The notes: generated from the letters alone by a model not told the origin. Shown: positions 33,488-42,834, numbered from the stretch's first letter. The stretch is 64,000 bases of DNA from a bacterium 1XD8-76 (GCA_003611955.1 RAZE01000003.1:62001-126000), one strand, 5' to 3'. Numbers and translations are program-made.

Positions 33488-33943
33488 ATGCTGAGAGAAT
33501 TTGTTGAAAAAAATCACTGTAAGTTTGCACAGAGCGCGAAAGACTGGAGGGAAGCGGTCCGCATGAGCTGTGAGGTGCTCGAGGCGGACGGCACAGTGGA
33601 GGAAAACTACAAGGAAGATATCATTCGCTGTGTTGAGGAGTATGGGCCGTACATTGTGATCATGCCGGATGTGGCGATGCCTCATTCCCAGGAGTGTGCG
33701 AAAGGGGTTCACAAGACGGCGATCGCGTTTATGAAACTGGAGGAACCTGTCAGCTTTGACCCCGGGGATCCCGAGAAGGACGCGGTGCTGTTCTTCACGC
33801 TGGCTTCCTGTGACCCGAGCCAGCATCTGGACAACATGTCCAGGCTGGCGGAACTGATGTCGAACGAAGAACTGATGGAGGAGCTGAAAGCGGCGGAGAC
33901 GCCGGAGGATCTTCTGGAACTGGATAAGAAGTATCTGAGCTGA
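33488..33943 (+). CDS. ulaC: PTS ascorbate-specific EIIA component
   Basis: This 151-residue cytoplasmic PTS protein of the mannitol/fructose EIIA fold takes a phosphate from HPr. His66 in DVAMPHS is the phosphorylated residue. The C-terminal helix LLELDKKYLS is typical of the ascorbate class. It lies 14 bases after ulaG and 29 before the EIIC gene; EIIA passes phosphate to EIIB (UlaB), which phosphorylates ascorbate during import. The gene order (lactonase first, EIIA before EIIC and EIIB) differs from the E. coli ulaABCDEF operon. Confidence 0.92.
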   Translation: MLREFVEKNHCKFAQSAKDWREAVRMSCEVLEADGTVEENYKEDIIRCVEEYGPYIVIMPDVAMPHSQECAKGVHKTAIAFMKLEEPVSFDPGDPEKDAVLFFTLASCDPSQHLDNMSRLAELMSNEELMEELKAAETPEDLLELDKKYLS

Positions 33944-33972
33944 AAACAAATATAAAATAAGGAGGAGAATAT

Positions 33973-35448
33973 ATGAACTTTTTAATGAACGCTTGGTCAT
34001 ATTTTGCAACCAATATTTTGCAGCAGCCTGCATTTATGATCGGTCTTATCGTTATGCTGGGGTACATACTGCAGAAAAAGCCCTGGTATGACGTACTCGC
34101 AGGTGTGATTAAGGCAATCGTGGGCTACCTGATCCTGACGGTGGGATCGGGAGGACTCGTTTCAAATTTCCGTCCGGTCCTGGTGGGGTTGAAGGATGTA
34201 TTCCATATTGACGCCATGGTAATTGACCCGTACTTCGGACAGAATGCGGTGACGGCAGGCGTGGAGGAAGTGTTCGGAAAGGGCTTCGGCGACGCGATGA
34301 TCCTGCTGCTGATCGCTTTTATCGTCAACATCCTGCTGGTCCGTTTCAACAAGGTGACAAAGCTCCGCGCGCTGTTTACAACCGGCCATGTGCAGGTGCA
34401 GCAGGCGGCGACGGCTTACTGGCTGATCATGTTCGCGCTGCCGGGTCTTCTGACGCAGCATGTGGCTATGATCATCGTCATGGCGGTCATTCTCGGCGCG
34501 TACTGGGCGGTGGGCACAAACCTTCTGATCAAGCCCTGCCAGGAAGTTACCGACGGCGCGGGCTTCACGCTGGCGCATCAGCAGATGTTCGGCGTAGCCA
34601 TCAACTACTGGCTGGCCGAGAAACTTTTCGGCAAAAAGAAAGACGGCAAGGAAGTGAAGAAGATCGATGATATCGAACTTCCGGGCTTCATGTCCATCTT
34701 CAATGAGAACATGGTTTGTACTTCCATCCTGATGCTGGTGTTCTTCGGCGCGATCCTCTGCATTCTCGGCAGAGACTATCTGGTGGAAGGCGGCTTCCTG
34801 AAAGAAGGCGCGAGCATGGTATTCTATGTGATCCAGACCTGTCTGTACTTCTCGGTGTACCTGGCGATCCTGCAGCTCGGCGTCCGGACATTCGTGACAG
34901 AGCTGACGGCGTCCTTCCAGGGTATTGCGGATAAGCTGCTTCCGGGTTCCGTTCCGGGTGTGGACTGCGCGGTTATTTTCGGTTTCGGTTCCGCGAACGC
35001 GGTGCCTCTGGGCTTCCTGGCAGGTTTCCTCGGTCAGATCATCGCCATCGCAGTGCTGATCGTATTGAAGAGCCCTGTGCTTGTCATCTGCGGATTCGTT
35101 CCGGTATTCTTTGATAACGCTACGATCGCGATCTTCGCGAACGAGAAGGGCGGTATCAAGGCGGCGCTCATCCTGCCGTTTATCTCCGGCCTCTGCCAGG
35201 TGTTCGGTTCCGCGATCATCGCGGGCTGGGTAGGCATGGCGGCTTACGGCGGATACCTCGGCATGTGGGACTGGGCGGTAGTATGGCCGGTCATGACGGC
35301 GGTTATGAAATTCTTAAGCTATGCGGGTGTCGCGATCGTCGCGGTTGCGCTTCTTGCTATTCCGCAGCTTGAGTACCGTGCGGATAGGGAAGGCTACTTC
35401 CTCGTTACGGAAGATTATGAGAAATATAAAGAGATGAAGAATAAATAA
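33973..35448 (+). CDS. ulaA: PTS ascorbate-specific EIIC permease
   Basis: This 491-residue membrane permease of the SgaT/UlaA family moves L-ascorbate across the membrane as it is phosphorylated. About ten or eleven hydrophobic segments are visible. The family pattern includes FIGLIVMLGYILQKKPWYDVLAG and VGSGGLV near the start and FGFGSANAVPLGFLAGFLGQ in the second half. ATG 33973 has GGAGGAG. Codon use is very regular, suggesting strong expression. EIIB follows after 18 bases. Confidence 0.95.
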   Translation: MNFLMNAWSYFATNILQQPAFMIGLIVMLGYILQKKPWYDVLAGVIKAIVGYLILTVGSGGLVSNFRPVLVGLKDVFHIDAMVIDPYFGQNAVTAGVEEVFGKGFGDAMILLLIAFIVNILLVRFNKVTKLRALFTTGHVQVQQAATAYWLIMFALPGLLTQHVAMIIVMAVILGAYWAVGTNLLIKPCQEVTDGAGFTLAHQQMFGVAINYWLAEKLFGKKKDGKEVKKIDDIELPGFMSIFNENMVCTSILMLVFFGAILCILGRDYLVEGGFLKEGASMVFYVIQTCLYFSVYLAILQLGVRTFVTELTASFQGIADKLLPGSVPGVDCAVIFGFGSANAVPLGFLAGFLGQIIAIAVLIVLKSPVLVICGFVPVFFDNATIAIFANEKGGIKAALILPFISGLCQVFGSAIIAGWVGMAAYGGYLGMWDWAVVWPVMTAVMKFLSYAGVAIVAVALLAIPQLEYRADREGYFLVTEDYEKYKEMKNK

Positions 35449-35466
35449 AATAAAGGAGAATGAACA

Positions 35467-35772
35467 ATGGCTAAGGAAAATATGACTTTTTTGGTATGTT
35501 GCGCAAACGGAGCGGGCTCCAGCCTGATGATGAAAATGACGATGCAGAAAGCGCTGGATAAGGTCGGCATTAAGCCGGGCAAGATCCACCACTGCGCGTT
35601 GTCCGAGGGAAAAACAGCGGCGGCGCAGTACGATGTGGTATTCTGTGCGCAGAACTTCACAAACATGTTTAAGGACGCGGAGAAGAAGGGAACCATCGTG
35701 ATCGGACTGCGCAATATTATGTCTGTGCAGGAGATGGAAGATAAGATGAGAGAGAAGGGGATCATAGAATAG
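35467..35772 (+). CDS. ulaB: PTS ascorbate-specific EIIB component
   Basis: This 101-residue EIIB protein of the lactose/ascorbate P-loop type has Cys12 in CCANGAGSS, which receives phosphate from EIIA and passes it to ascorbate. It ends with a short helix, MEDKMREKGIIE. It lies between the EIIC gene and the DeoR-type regulator. The reaction needs HPr, and the window's own ptsH at 44668 could serve it. Family and position agree well. Confidence 0.93.
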   Translation: MAKENMTFLVCCANGAGSSLMMKMTMQKALDKVGIKPGKIHHCALSEGKTAAAQYDVVFCAQNFTNMFKDAEKKGTIVIGLRNIMSVQEMEDKMREKGIIE

Positions 35773-35818
35773 TTCGCTTATACAACTTGCGCTGTGGAGA
35801 CAGCGCGCGGGGGATGAC

Positions 35819-36589
35819 ATGAAACGGGAAAGAGCGTATGTGGAGGGAAGAAGAAACCAGGTGCTGGAGATGCTGCAGAGGAATCCGCAGCTGCGGGTGG
35901 AAGAGCTGGCGAAGAGGCTGGGCGTCTCCGTGGTGACGGTTCGGAGGGATCTCCAGTTCCTGGAAGAAAAAAAGCAGATCACAAGATTTTACGGCGGCGC
36001 CAGGGTATCGAGGGAGGCGGCCGGGTATATGGATGACAAAGCCGTATACAGAGACCTGATCGCAAGATATGCGGCGACGCTGGTGGAGGATGGGGACACC
36101 ATCTTTATCAATACCAGCCGCAATGCGCTGAACATAATAAAATACATCGAGAGCAGGCATGTGACAGTCATCACCAACAACGGCAAGGCGATAAGCCAGG
36201 AGAAGGCGGACGGGGTTGACATCATCCTGACGGGCGGCGAGGTGCGGCATCCAAAGGAGGCGTTGGTAGGTGATTTTGCCACAAGAAACCTGCAGAATAT
36301 TTTTGCAAAAAAGGCTTTTCTGGGATGCGCCGGCATCAGCGCGAAAGCGGGGATGTCCACGGAGATAGCGAATGAGGTGAACGTGAATCGGCTGATGATA
36401 GAGCACGCGACGCAGGAGGTCTATCTGTTGGCGGACCATACGAAGATAGGACACAACAGCAGTTTTACAAGCTGTGGCATCGAGATGGTAAAACAGTTGA
36501 TCACCGATGAGCTGGCCCCGGAGGAAGAGCTGGAGCTGATGCGCGCCCAGGGCGTAAAAGTCTGTCAGGTGAGAAAAAGTAATTTTTAA
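35819..36589 (+). CDS. DeoR-family transcriptional regulator of the ula operon
   Basis: This 256-residue regulator has an N-terminal DeoR helix-turn-helix (VEELAKRLGVSVVTVRRDLQFLEEKKQITRFYGGARV) and a C-terminal sugar-phosphate-binding domain with ITNNGKAIS, ILTGGEVRHPKEALVGDFA and GCAGISAKAG. In E. coli the related UlaR represses the ula genes until L-ascorbate 6-phosphate binds; the same is likely here. Unlike in E. coli the gene lies inside the operon it would control, so regulator and target levels rise together. Candidate binding sites are the palindromes at 32165-32213. Confidence 0.88.
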   Translation: MKRERAYVEGRRNQVLEMLQRNPQLRVEELAKRLGVSVVTVRRDLQFLEEKKQITRFYGGARVSREAAGYMDDKAVYRDLIARYAATLVEDGDTIFINTSRNALNIIKYIESRHVTVITNNGKAISQEKADGVDIILTGGEVRHPKEALVGDFATRNLQNIFAKKAFLGCAGISAKAGMSTEIANEVNVNRLMIEHATQEVYLLADHTKIGHNSSFTSCGIEMVKQLITDELAPEEELELMRAQGVKVCQVRKSNF

Positions 36590-36620
36590 AAACAGGCATA
36601 AGCAGGAGGCTGTACAAAAT

Positions 36621-37466
36621 ATGAAAGCATATGCTTTGGGATTGTATGAAAAAGCGATGCCCTCCACCCTGTCCTGGAGGGAGAAACTGGAGACGGCGAA
36701 GGAAGCCGGGTATGACTACGTGGAACTCAGTATCGATGACTCCGAGGAAAAGATCGGACGTCTGGATATGCCGAAGGAGGAGCGCCTTGAGCTGGTGAAG
36801 ACAATGTATGAGGTCGGCATCCCGATCCGCACCATGTGCGTCAGCGCGCTGACCAAATATTCCATGGGAAACGATAAAACGGAGTACGAGGCGAGGGGAA
36901 TGGAGATCCTGAAAAAGTCCATTCGGTTTGCAGATGACATCGGTGTCAGAGTTGTGATGATTCCCGGATATGATGTGTACTATGAGCCGTCCACGATAGA
37001 GACGAAGAGGCGCTATCTGAAAAATCTGAAGATCGGCGCGGAGATGGCGGCGAAGGCGGGCGTGATACTGGGGCTGGAGACCATGGAGAATGAGTTTATG
37101 AACACGGTGGAGAAAGCCATGAAGTATGTGGTGCTGTGCGGCTCCAATTATCTGAAGATCTATCCGGATCTCGGCAATCTGACCAATGCGGCGGTGCAGT
37201 ATCAGACGGACGTGCTGGAGGATCTGGAACTGGGGAGAGGCAATATCACATCTCTCCACCTGAAGGAGACGCTGCCCGGCAGATACCGCGAGGTTCCCTA
37301 CGGGACCGGACATGTGGACTTTGAGGCGGCGATCGAAAAAGCGTGGGAGATGGGGATCCGCAGATACGTGACGGAATTCTGGTACAAGGGAAGCGAGAAC
37401 TGGAGAGAAGATCTGCGGTTTGCCCACGATATGATGACAGGGCTTTTGGACAGACAATGCAGATAG
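36621..37466 (+). CDS. ulaE: L-xylulose/L-ribulose-5-phosphate 3-epimerase
   Basis: This 281-residue TIM-barrel enzyme converts L-xylulose 5-phosphate to L-ribulose 5-phosphate, the step after decarboxylation of 3-keto-L-gulonate 6-phosphate. The family pattern includes LGLYEKAMPSTLSWREKL, DYVELSIDDSEEKIGRLDM, GLETMENEFMNTVEKAMKYV and YPDLGNLTNA, with metal ligands Glu, Asp, His and Glu. AGGAGG precedes ATG 36621. No keto-gulonate phosphate decarboxylase (ulaD) gene is found in this operon; it may be encoded elsewhere. Confidence 0.93.
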   Translation: MKAYALGLYEKAMPSTLSWREKLETAKEAGYDYVELSIDDSEEKIGRLDMPKEERLELVKTMYEVGIPIRTMCVSALTKYSMGNDKTEYEARGMEILKKSIRFADDIGVRVVMIPGYDVYYEPSTIETKRRYLKNLKIGAEMAAKAGVILGLETMENEFMNTVEKAMKYVVLCGSNYLKIYPDLGNLTNAAVQYQTDVLEDLELGRGNITSLHLKETLPGRYREVPYGTGHVDFEAAIEKAWEMGIRRYVTEFWYKGSENWREDLRFAHDMMTGLLDRQCR

Positions 37467-37484
37467 GAAAGAGGATGTGCAATC

Positions 37485-38534
37485 ATGAAAGTAGAAAAGA
37501 AAGTGATATCAAATTTGACAAAATGTTATTCCATCGCGCCGCTTACTTATCAGGGGAAAGAACATTTTCTTGTGGCGGCGGAAAAGGTGGATAAATGTCT
37601 GCTTTTTGACACGGACGGGAACGAGGAGGATGTCGTCTGGAGCGAGCCGGGCGGCGTGATGACGATGGTGCAGGTGCCTGGCAGCGACGGGCAGTTTCTC
37701 GCGACACATAAATTTTATTCTCCGAACGATTCTAAGGAGGCAAAGATCGTTATCGTGACGCCGATCGAAAAGGGAAACTGGGAAGTGAGGACGTTGGTGG
37801 AGTTGCCTTTTGTCCACAGATTTGATATTCTGGAAAGGAATGGTGTAAAGTATCTGATCGCCTGCGCGTTAAAGTCCGACTATGAGTACAAGGAAGACTG
37901 GAGATTCCCGGGCAAAGTGTTTACGGCCGTGCTGCCCGACGATCTGAGCGGGTATGACGCGGACCATCAGCTGCCGCTCACCGTGCTGAAGGACAACATG
38001 TTGAAAAACCATGGATATTACAGGACGGAGGAGAACGGTGCAGTGAGCAGCATTATCTCCGCGGATAACGGTGTGTTCAAGTTTACGCCCCCCGAGAGAG
38101 AAGGAGGAGAATGGAAGATCGAGGAGCTGATCACCGACGCGGCATCCGATGCGGTGTTAGTAGATTTTGACGGGGATGGGGAAAAGGAACTGGCAGTGCT
38201 CTCTCCGTTCCACGGGGACAGGATCCGTTTCTACAAAAAGACGGACGGCGCCTATCGGATGGTGTATGAGTTTGAGGAGAGCAGAGAGTTTTTGCATTCC
38301 ATCTACGGCGGTATGCTGTGCGGAAAGCCCGCGCTTGTGACCGGGCACCGGAAGGGGGAGAGAGACCTGATGGTCTTCACCTACAACAGGGAAAAAGGAG
38401 CCTATGAGATGGAATATATCGACAGAGACTGCGGTTCGGCGAATGTCTATCACTATGTTAAGGACGGCAAAGATATGCTTGTGTCCACAAACAGGGAGAT
38501 CGACGAGGTGGCGCTTTATACGATTACAGAATGA
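37485..38534 (+). CDS. Unknown beta-propeller-like protein in the ula operon
   Basis: This 349-residue soluble protein with no signal peptide lies between the two epimerase genes, 18 and 24 bases from them, so it is part of the operon. The sequence is rich in short beta strands with repeated aromatic and charged turns, as in FG-GAP/VCBS-type propellers: HFLVAAEKVDKCLLFDTDGNEEDV, VLVDFDGDGEKELAVLSPFHGDRIRFYKK and KDGKDMLVSTNREIDEVALY. DFDGDGEKEL could bind calcium. I know no enzyme with this architecture in ascorbate breakdown. It may bind or process the sugar or an intermediate; function not assigned. Confidence 0.72.
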   Translation: MKVEKKVISNLTKCYSIAPLTYQGKEHFLVAAEKVDKCLLFDTDGNEEDVVWSEPGGVMTMVQVPGSDGQFLATHKFYSPNDSKEAKIVIVTPIEKGNWEVRTLVELPFVHRFDILERNGVKYLIACALKSDYEYKEDWRFPGKVFTAVLPDDLSGYDADHQLPLTVLKDNMLKNHGYYRTEENGAVSSIISADNGVFKFTPPEREGGEWKIEELITDAASDAVLVDFDGDGEKELAVLSPFHGDRIRFYKKTDGAYRMVYEFEESREFLHSIYGGMLCGKPALVTGHRKGERDLMVFTYNREKGAYEMEYIDRDCGSANVYHYVKDGKDMLVSTNREIDEVALYTITE

Positions 38535-38558
38535 TAAACCGGAATAGGAGAGAGAAAA

Positions 38559-39245
38559 ATGCTGGAAGAACTGAAAAAACGCGTGTATGAAGCGAATATG
38601 CTTCTGCCCAGGTACGGGCTGGTAACTTTTACATGGGGCAATGTGAGCGAGATCGACAGGGAGAGCGGACTTTTTGCGATCAAGCCCAGCGGCGTGGATT
38701 ATGACAAGCTGACGCCGGACGACATGGTGATCATGGATCTGGAGGGCAATAAGGTGGAGGGCAGATACAATCCTTCCTCGGACACAGCGACCCATGTGGA
38801 ACTGTACAGGGCGTTCCCGAAGATCGGAGGTGTGGTTCACACGCATTCTTCCTGGGCGACAAGCTGGGCACAGGCGGGCAGAGCGATCCCCTGTTACGGC
38901 ACGACCCATGCGGATTATATCTACGGTGAAGTGCCCTGCGCGAGATGCCTGACAGAGGAGGAGCTGAAAGATTACGAGAGAAACACCGGGCTTCTGATCA
39001 CAGATATGTTTAAGGACAGAGATTACGAGGCGGTTCCGGCCGTTCTGTGCAAAAACCACGGGCCTTTCACGTGGGGAAAAGACGGCCACGAGGCGGTGCA
39101 CAATGCGGTGGTGCTGGAGGAGGTTGCGAAGATGGCTTCCCGCTGTGAGATGATCAACCCCGATGTGAAGCCTGCGCCGCAGGAACTTCAGGATAAACAT
39201 TATTACAGAAAACATGGCGCGAACGCCTACTACGGGCAGCGCTGA
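38559..39245 (+). CDS. ulaF: L-ribulose-5-phosphate 4-epimerase
   Basis: This 228-residue class II aldolase-fold enzyme converts L-ribulose 5-phosphate to D-xylulose 5-phosphate, which enters the pentose phosphate pathway. The zinc ligands are in [12 protein letters not shown] and the later His of NHGPFTWG. The start [33 protein letters not shown] is diagnostic of AraD/SgaE/UlaF enzymes. Last gene of the operon, followed by a strong terminator. The length is normal. The E. coli homologue ends the same pathway. Confidence 0.95.
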   Translation: MLEELKKRVYEANMLLPRYGLVTFTWGNVSEIDRESGLFAIKPSGVDYDKLTPDDMVIMDLEGNKVEGRYNPSSDTATHVELYRAFPKIGGVVHTHSSWATSWAQAGRAIPCYGTTHADYIYGEVPCARCLTEEELKDYERNTGLLITDMFKDRDYEAVPAVLCKNHGPFTWGKDGHEAVHNAVVLEEVAKMASRCEMINPDVKPAPQELQDKHYYRKHGANAYYGQR

Positions 39246-39254
39246 GCACAAGTT

Positions 39255-39290
39255 TTCCGGGTCTGAGATCTTTCAGACCCGGAAGATTTT
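39255..39290 (+). terminator. Terminator of the ula operon
   Basis: Twelve perfect pairs join 39255-39266 (TTCCGGGTCTGA) to 39273-39284 with a six-base loop. GATTTTA follows. Confidence 0.85.
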
Positions 39291-39313
39291 AGAGGACAGG
39301 AGAGACGGCAAAT

Positions 39314-40036
39314 ATGATAAGGGCGGTCATTTTTGATATTGACAACACGATGTATGATTTTGACGGAACCCATAGGACCGCTATGGCGGCGCTGGGGGTG
39401 TATGCGAAGGAAAATTTCGGTATGGAGCCGGAAAAGACCGCGGAGCTCGTAAAAAAGTGCATGGGCATTGTGACGGAGAGAACGGGCGAAAACTGCGCCG
39501 CCCTGCACAACAGACTGCTTCGTTTCCAGTGCTTTCTGGAGCAGATCGGCAATACCGATTATCAGAAGGCGATGGAGATGTATCATGTGTACTGGGATAC
39601 GCTGTTGGAACATATGAAGCCGGAGTCCGGGCTTTTGTCCCTTCTCGAAAGCCTGAGAGAGAGGGGGATAAAAATCGGGATCGGTTCGGATATGACCGCT
39701 TATATCCAGTATAAGAAACTGACAAAGCTGGGAGTGATGCGGTATCTGGATTTCATCGTGACCAGCGAGGAGGCGGGATCGGAGAAACCGACGCCCCGGT
39801 TTTTCGAGCTGTGTGTGAAGAAAGCGGGATGCAGGCCAGAGGAATGCGTTTTTATCGGCGACAGTCTGAAAAAGGATGTGATCGGGCCTACAGAGTGCGG
39901 TCTCATCGGAACCTGGTATCGCCCGGCGGTGAAGGACGGCGCGAAGCAGGGAGGGAATCCGCCGCAGGCGGAGAGTTATCCCGTGGTGAGAAACTATGAG
40001 GACGATCTCTGGAAAGAAGGACAGGAAAAAGAATAG
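39314..40036 (+). CDS. HAD superfamily hydrolase
   Basis: This 240-residue phosphatase has the haloacid dehalogenase fold. Motif I is FDIDNTMYDF, with the nucleophile and acid Asp; motif II lies in GIGSDMT; motif III is the Lys in GSEKPTP; motif IV is FIGDSLKKDVIG. The cap is a helical subdomain (about residues 20-90). Substrates are probably small sugar phosphates, but it is not part of the ula operon, being separated from it by the terminator. AGGAGAGACGGC precedes ATG 39314. The next gene starts directly at its stop codon. Confidence 0.9.
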   Translation: MIRAVIFDIDNTMYDFDGTHRTAMAALGVYAKENFGMEPEKTAELVKKCMGIVTERTGENCAALHNRLLRFQCFLEQIGNTDYQKAMEMYHVYWDTLLEHMKPESGLLSLLESLRERGIKIGIGSDMTAYIQYKKLTKLGVMRYLDFIVTSEEAGSEKPTPRFFELCVKKAGCRPEECVFIGDSLKKDVIGPTECGLIGTWYRPAVKDGAKQGGNPPQAESYPVVRNYEDDLWKEGQEKE

Positions 40037-40831
40037 ATGAGTATACAAAATATATTTTTGGTGCTGTTGGGGGCGGTAGTCTTTGTCATAGGAACAACCA
40101 ATATCAGAGCTTATCTGAGAAGGAGAAGGCCTGAAAATATGCTGAGAGGGAAGGTGCTCTCCTCAAGACAGACGGTAAAGAGGGATAAGGAAGACCGGCT
40201 GATCCAGCACTATTATGAGCTGATGGTGCAGTGCAGCGGCGGGGGAAAGACCTTCAACGAAAAGGTGAACAGCACGATGGAGTACGGGAAGGGTGACGAG
40301 ATAAAACTGGTGCGGAGTGGCGATAAGATCGTTCCGGCTTCCGGCGGCGGGATGACCTTCGGTACAGCCCTTGCGATCACTCTGGCGGGGATGGGGATCG
40401 CGGTTTTTCCGGTGGTGTACCAGAACAACGGGGAGAAGGAGGGCTCTTTTGTTCTGGTGCTTCTGCTGATTTTGGCAGGAGTGATCTCAGCATCCTCGTT
40501 TCTGAAGGACCGTCGGAAAAAGTTTCGGGAGTTAAGCGGCGAGATCGTGGATATTTTATACTATCGGAGAGGGGACAACAAAAAGTTCTCCAGGCCGGTG
40601 GAATCCTACTATCCCCTGATAAAATGCACAGTCGGTGAAAAAGAAAAGATATTTCTCTCCGCCTACAATTCCAGCACAAAGGGAACTTATAAGACCGGGA
40701 CGAAAATAAAGCTCTTCTACGACGAAGAGCAGGGGAATATCGTGGAGAAAAAGGCGAGTCCCGCGCTGATGGGGCTGGCAGTCCTTTTCTTTTTAGCCGC
40801 GCTGACAGGTATCGTCAGTATTTTCGCGTAG
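40037..40831 (+). CDS. Membrane protein with two DUF3592-like domains
   Basis: This 264-residue protein has three hydrophobic segments: near residues 5-22 (IFLVLLGAVVFVIGTTN), 108-155 (two passes) and 245-263. Two similar beta domains lie between them (RGKVLSSRQTVK ... EYGKGDEIKLV, and SGEIVDILYYRR ... KTGTKIKLFYD), each of the DUF3592 type, so the protein is an internal duplication. The ATG touches the HAD stop codon, so the two genes are translated together. No enzymatic motif was seen. The gene is convergent with the BglG-type regulator. Confidence 0.75.
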   Translation: MSIQNIFLVLLGAVVFVIGTTNIRAYLRRRRPENMLRGKVLSSRQTVKRDKEDRLIQHYYELMVQCSGGGKTFNEKVNSTMEYGKGDEIKLVRSGDKIVPASGGGMTFGTALAITLAGMGIAVFPVVYQNNGEKEGSFVLVLLLILAGVISASSFLKDRRKKFRELSGEIVDILYYRRGDNKKFSRPVESYYPLIKCTVGEKEKIFLSAYNSSTKGTYKTGTKIKLFYDEEQGNIVEKKASPALMGLAVLFFLAALTGIVSIFA

Positions 40832-40846
40832 AAAAAGACAGCACTC

Positions 40847-42763
40847 TTATCTGCCGGAATTTAAGAGTACTTTCAGAAATTCCTCCGGTGTGTGGATCGT
40901 GAGCAGTTCCCGCACCGTGCTGCGGTTCAGGAGCGTGATTGCCAGCGGGTCAAATATCGTGTTGAAAAGCTGTCTGTCAGCGGGGCTGAAGCAGAGCATA
41001 ATGACGAGCTGTATGGGGGTGGAATCCCAGTCCATCGGGGTATCGTTGATCAGGATATACATACAGGAGTTGAGCTCCTGCATTTTGACCGTGTGGGGGA
41101 TGGCAAAGTTCTGGATGGCGGTGGAGGAGAGCGCTTCCCGCTCGAGGATCCGCTTCTCAAAATCTTCCAGACAATAGCCGTTCTCGTACAGCTTGCCGCA
41201 CATATAATGGATCGCCTCCTCCCTGGAGAGCGGTCTGTCTATATGTTCTACGAATTTCGGGTCGAGAAGTTTTTGCAGTTCGTCGTAGAAGGTATTCATC
41301 TTTTTGTGTTCCTTGAGCTGTCCGATGGTGCGCTCGATTATGCCGGCGTCGGCGGAAGTCAAAAAGGGATTGATCGTGATGCTGGGCACCTTGATGGCTC
41401 CCTGGAGCGGGATCGTGGAGAGGATCAGATCCGCGTCAGAGAGAGACTCCGAGAGCTGCAGCTCGTTGGAAGTAATGTTGGTGATCAGGATGTCGTTATG
41501 GAATCTTTCCATAAGTTTTTGCTTTAATGTGGTACTCATGTTATAATAAGCAGGACAGTTGAGGACGATCCGGATATGGGATTTTCCGGCCTGCTGCTCC
41601 TCCAGATAATTGCCGATGTGGAACGCGATATAGGCGATCTCGTCGTCGATAATGGGGGGGTAATCATTCCGGCCGTTTATCACGCTGGTCAGACTGACGG
41701 CAGCGTCATAAATGAGCGGACAGGAGGCCTTGATGGATTCCGTCAGCGGATTATGGTTGTAGTGGTTGGTCTTCTGGCGCAGCAAAAGCCCCCTGATATG
41801 CAGGGCGAACCGGGTACGGAGTTCCTCCTGCTCCAGGGAAACCCCGTAGTCTCCCTGCAGCTTTGTAAACATGGAATCCACCAGAGACATACATTCTTCC
41901 CCCACATATTCCCGGAGGTTGGACTCGTTGATATCATCCAACATCAGGGTGGAGATGGAGGTGTAGAGCAGAAATGCAAAGTCGTCCAGTTCCGCCTGAT
42001 GGAATTGGATCTCAAAGTAATCCTCAAGCTGTTCGCAGAGCTCGCGGGCCAGCTCATAGATAGGATCAGGCACGACGGGCAGCACTTCCCCGTAGTTAAA
42101 GAAAGCGTAGGTTTTCCGGTGTCGGTCCACGGCGATGGTGATGTGCAGAACCACGTTGAACAGAGCGAAATCGTTGATAAAATATTTATGCTCAAACAAT
42201 ATCAAATTTATTGTTTCTGTGATATAATCAATATCAATCTCATCGAAAGCATCCTGCAGCGCCTCCGTATTGAAAAAGGAGAACTGGGATTCGTCGAAGA
42301 TGATCGAGCTGAGCATACGGCGCCTGTTGCGTTCTTCCCCGCGGATATCGACGTTATCGCCGGAAGTGTTGAGGATCAGGTTGTACTGCTCCAGCATTCG
42401 TTTTGTGCGCTTCATAACCGTTCGGAGTGTGGACATACTAATATACAGCTCATCGCACAGGTCAAAGAGCGACAGGGCCTCCGGGGAACGCAGGAGACGG
42501 ATCGCGACGTAGGCAGACCTCTCCTTGTTGGTCTGGGGAATGTGTTGGGAAGCCTCGTTCAAAAGATCGGCTGCCCTTTCCCTGTCGATGCGGTATCCGC
42601 TGCCGGACGATTCGATCAATGAAGTATAAATGCCGTTTAGATCGGATATGTAATTTTTTACGGTTCGGATGGAAACACCCATCTCGTCGGAGAGCAGAGC
42701 GGCTGTCACCCAATCTTTGTGTTCCAACAGAAGCCTTGTTATTTGAGAGTATTTTTGTTCCAT
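40847..42763 (-). CDS. BglG-family transcriptional regulator with PTS domains
   Basis: This 638-residue regulator is read on the minus strand. ATG 42763 gives the usual start (MEQKYSQITRLLLEHKDWVTAALLSDEMGVSIRTVKNYI), an HTH_11 domain, followed by a second Mga-like helix-turn-helix, then two PRD domains (about 185-390), an EIIB-like section with RIVLNCPAYYN, and a C-terminal EIIA domain with IQNFAIPHTV that holds the phosphorylatable His. Such proteins turn on PTS operons when their phosphorylation state shows that sugar is present. It stands divergently next to ptsI, so it may control ptsI, ptsH or the lactose-type PTS downstream. Start spacing is unusual: see the promoter. Confidence 0.9.
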   Translation of the reverse strand: MEQKYSQITRLLLEHKDWVTAALLSDEMGVSIRTVKNYISDLNGIYTSLIESSGSGYRIDRERAADLLNEASQHIPQTNKERSAYVAIRLLRSPEALSLFDLCDELYISMSTLRTVMKRTKRMLEQYNLILNTSGDNVDIRGEERNRRRMLSSIIFDESQFSFFNTEALQDAFDEIDIDYITETINLILFEHKYFINDFALFNVVLHITIAVDRHRKTYAFFNYGEVLPVVPDPIYELARELCEQLEDYFEIQFHQAELDDFAFLLYTSISTLMLDDINESNLREYVGEECMSLVDSMFTKLQGDYGVSLEQEELRTRFALHIRGLLLRQKTNHYNHNPLTESIKASCPLIYDAAVSLTSVINGRNDYPPIIDDEIAYIAFHIGNYLEEQQAGKSHIRIVLNCPAYYNMSTTLKQKLMERFHNDILITNITSNELQLSESLSDADLILSTIPLQGAIKVPSITINPFLTSADAGIIERTIGQLKEHKKMNTFYDELQKLLDPKFVEHIDRPLSREEAIHYMCGKLYENGYCLEDFEKRILEREALSSTAIQNFAIPHTVKMQELNSCMYILINDTPMDWDSTPIQLVIMLCFSPADRQLFNTIFDPLAITLLNRSTVRELLTIHTPEEFLKVLLNSGR

Positions 42764-42770
42764 GTGTCCT

Positions 42771-42799
42771 ATTATACTGGTGAGTTTAAGCGGGAACAA
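42771..42799 (-). promoter_or_regulatory. Promoter of the BglG-type regulator
   Basis: On the minus strand TTGTTC (42794-42799), 17 bases, TATAAT (42771-42776). The start codon at 42763 is only eight bases beyond the -10, so the transcript would begin at or two bases before the ATG. Confidence 0.6.
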
Positions 42800-42834
42800 G
42801 TTATGTTTTGCACCGCTCAAGTGAAAAAGATTGC

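Noticed and set aside
40843-40868. Possible terminator ACTCTTA/TAAGAGT at the end of the BglG-type gene
   Set aside because: The 3' arm overlaps the last codons of the regulator gene and there is no T run; it may be chance.
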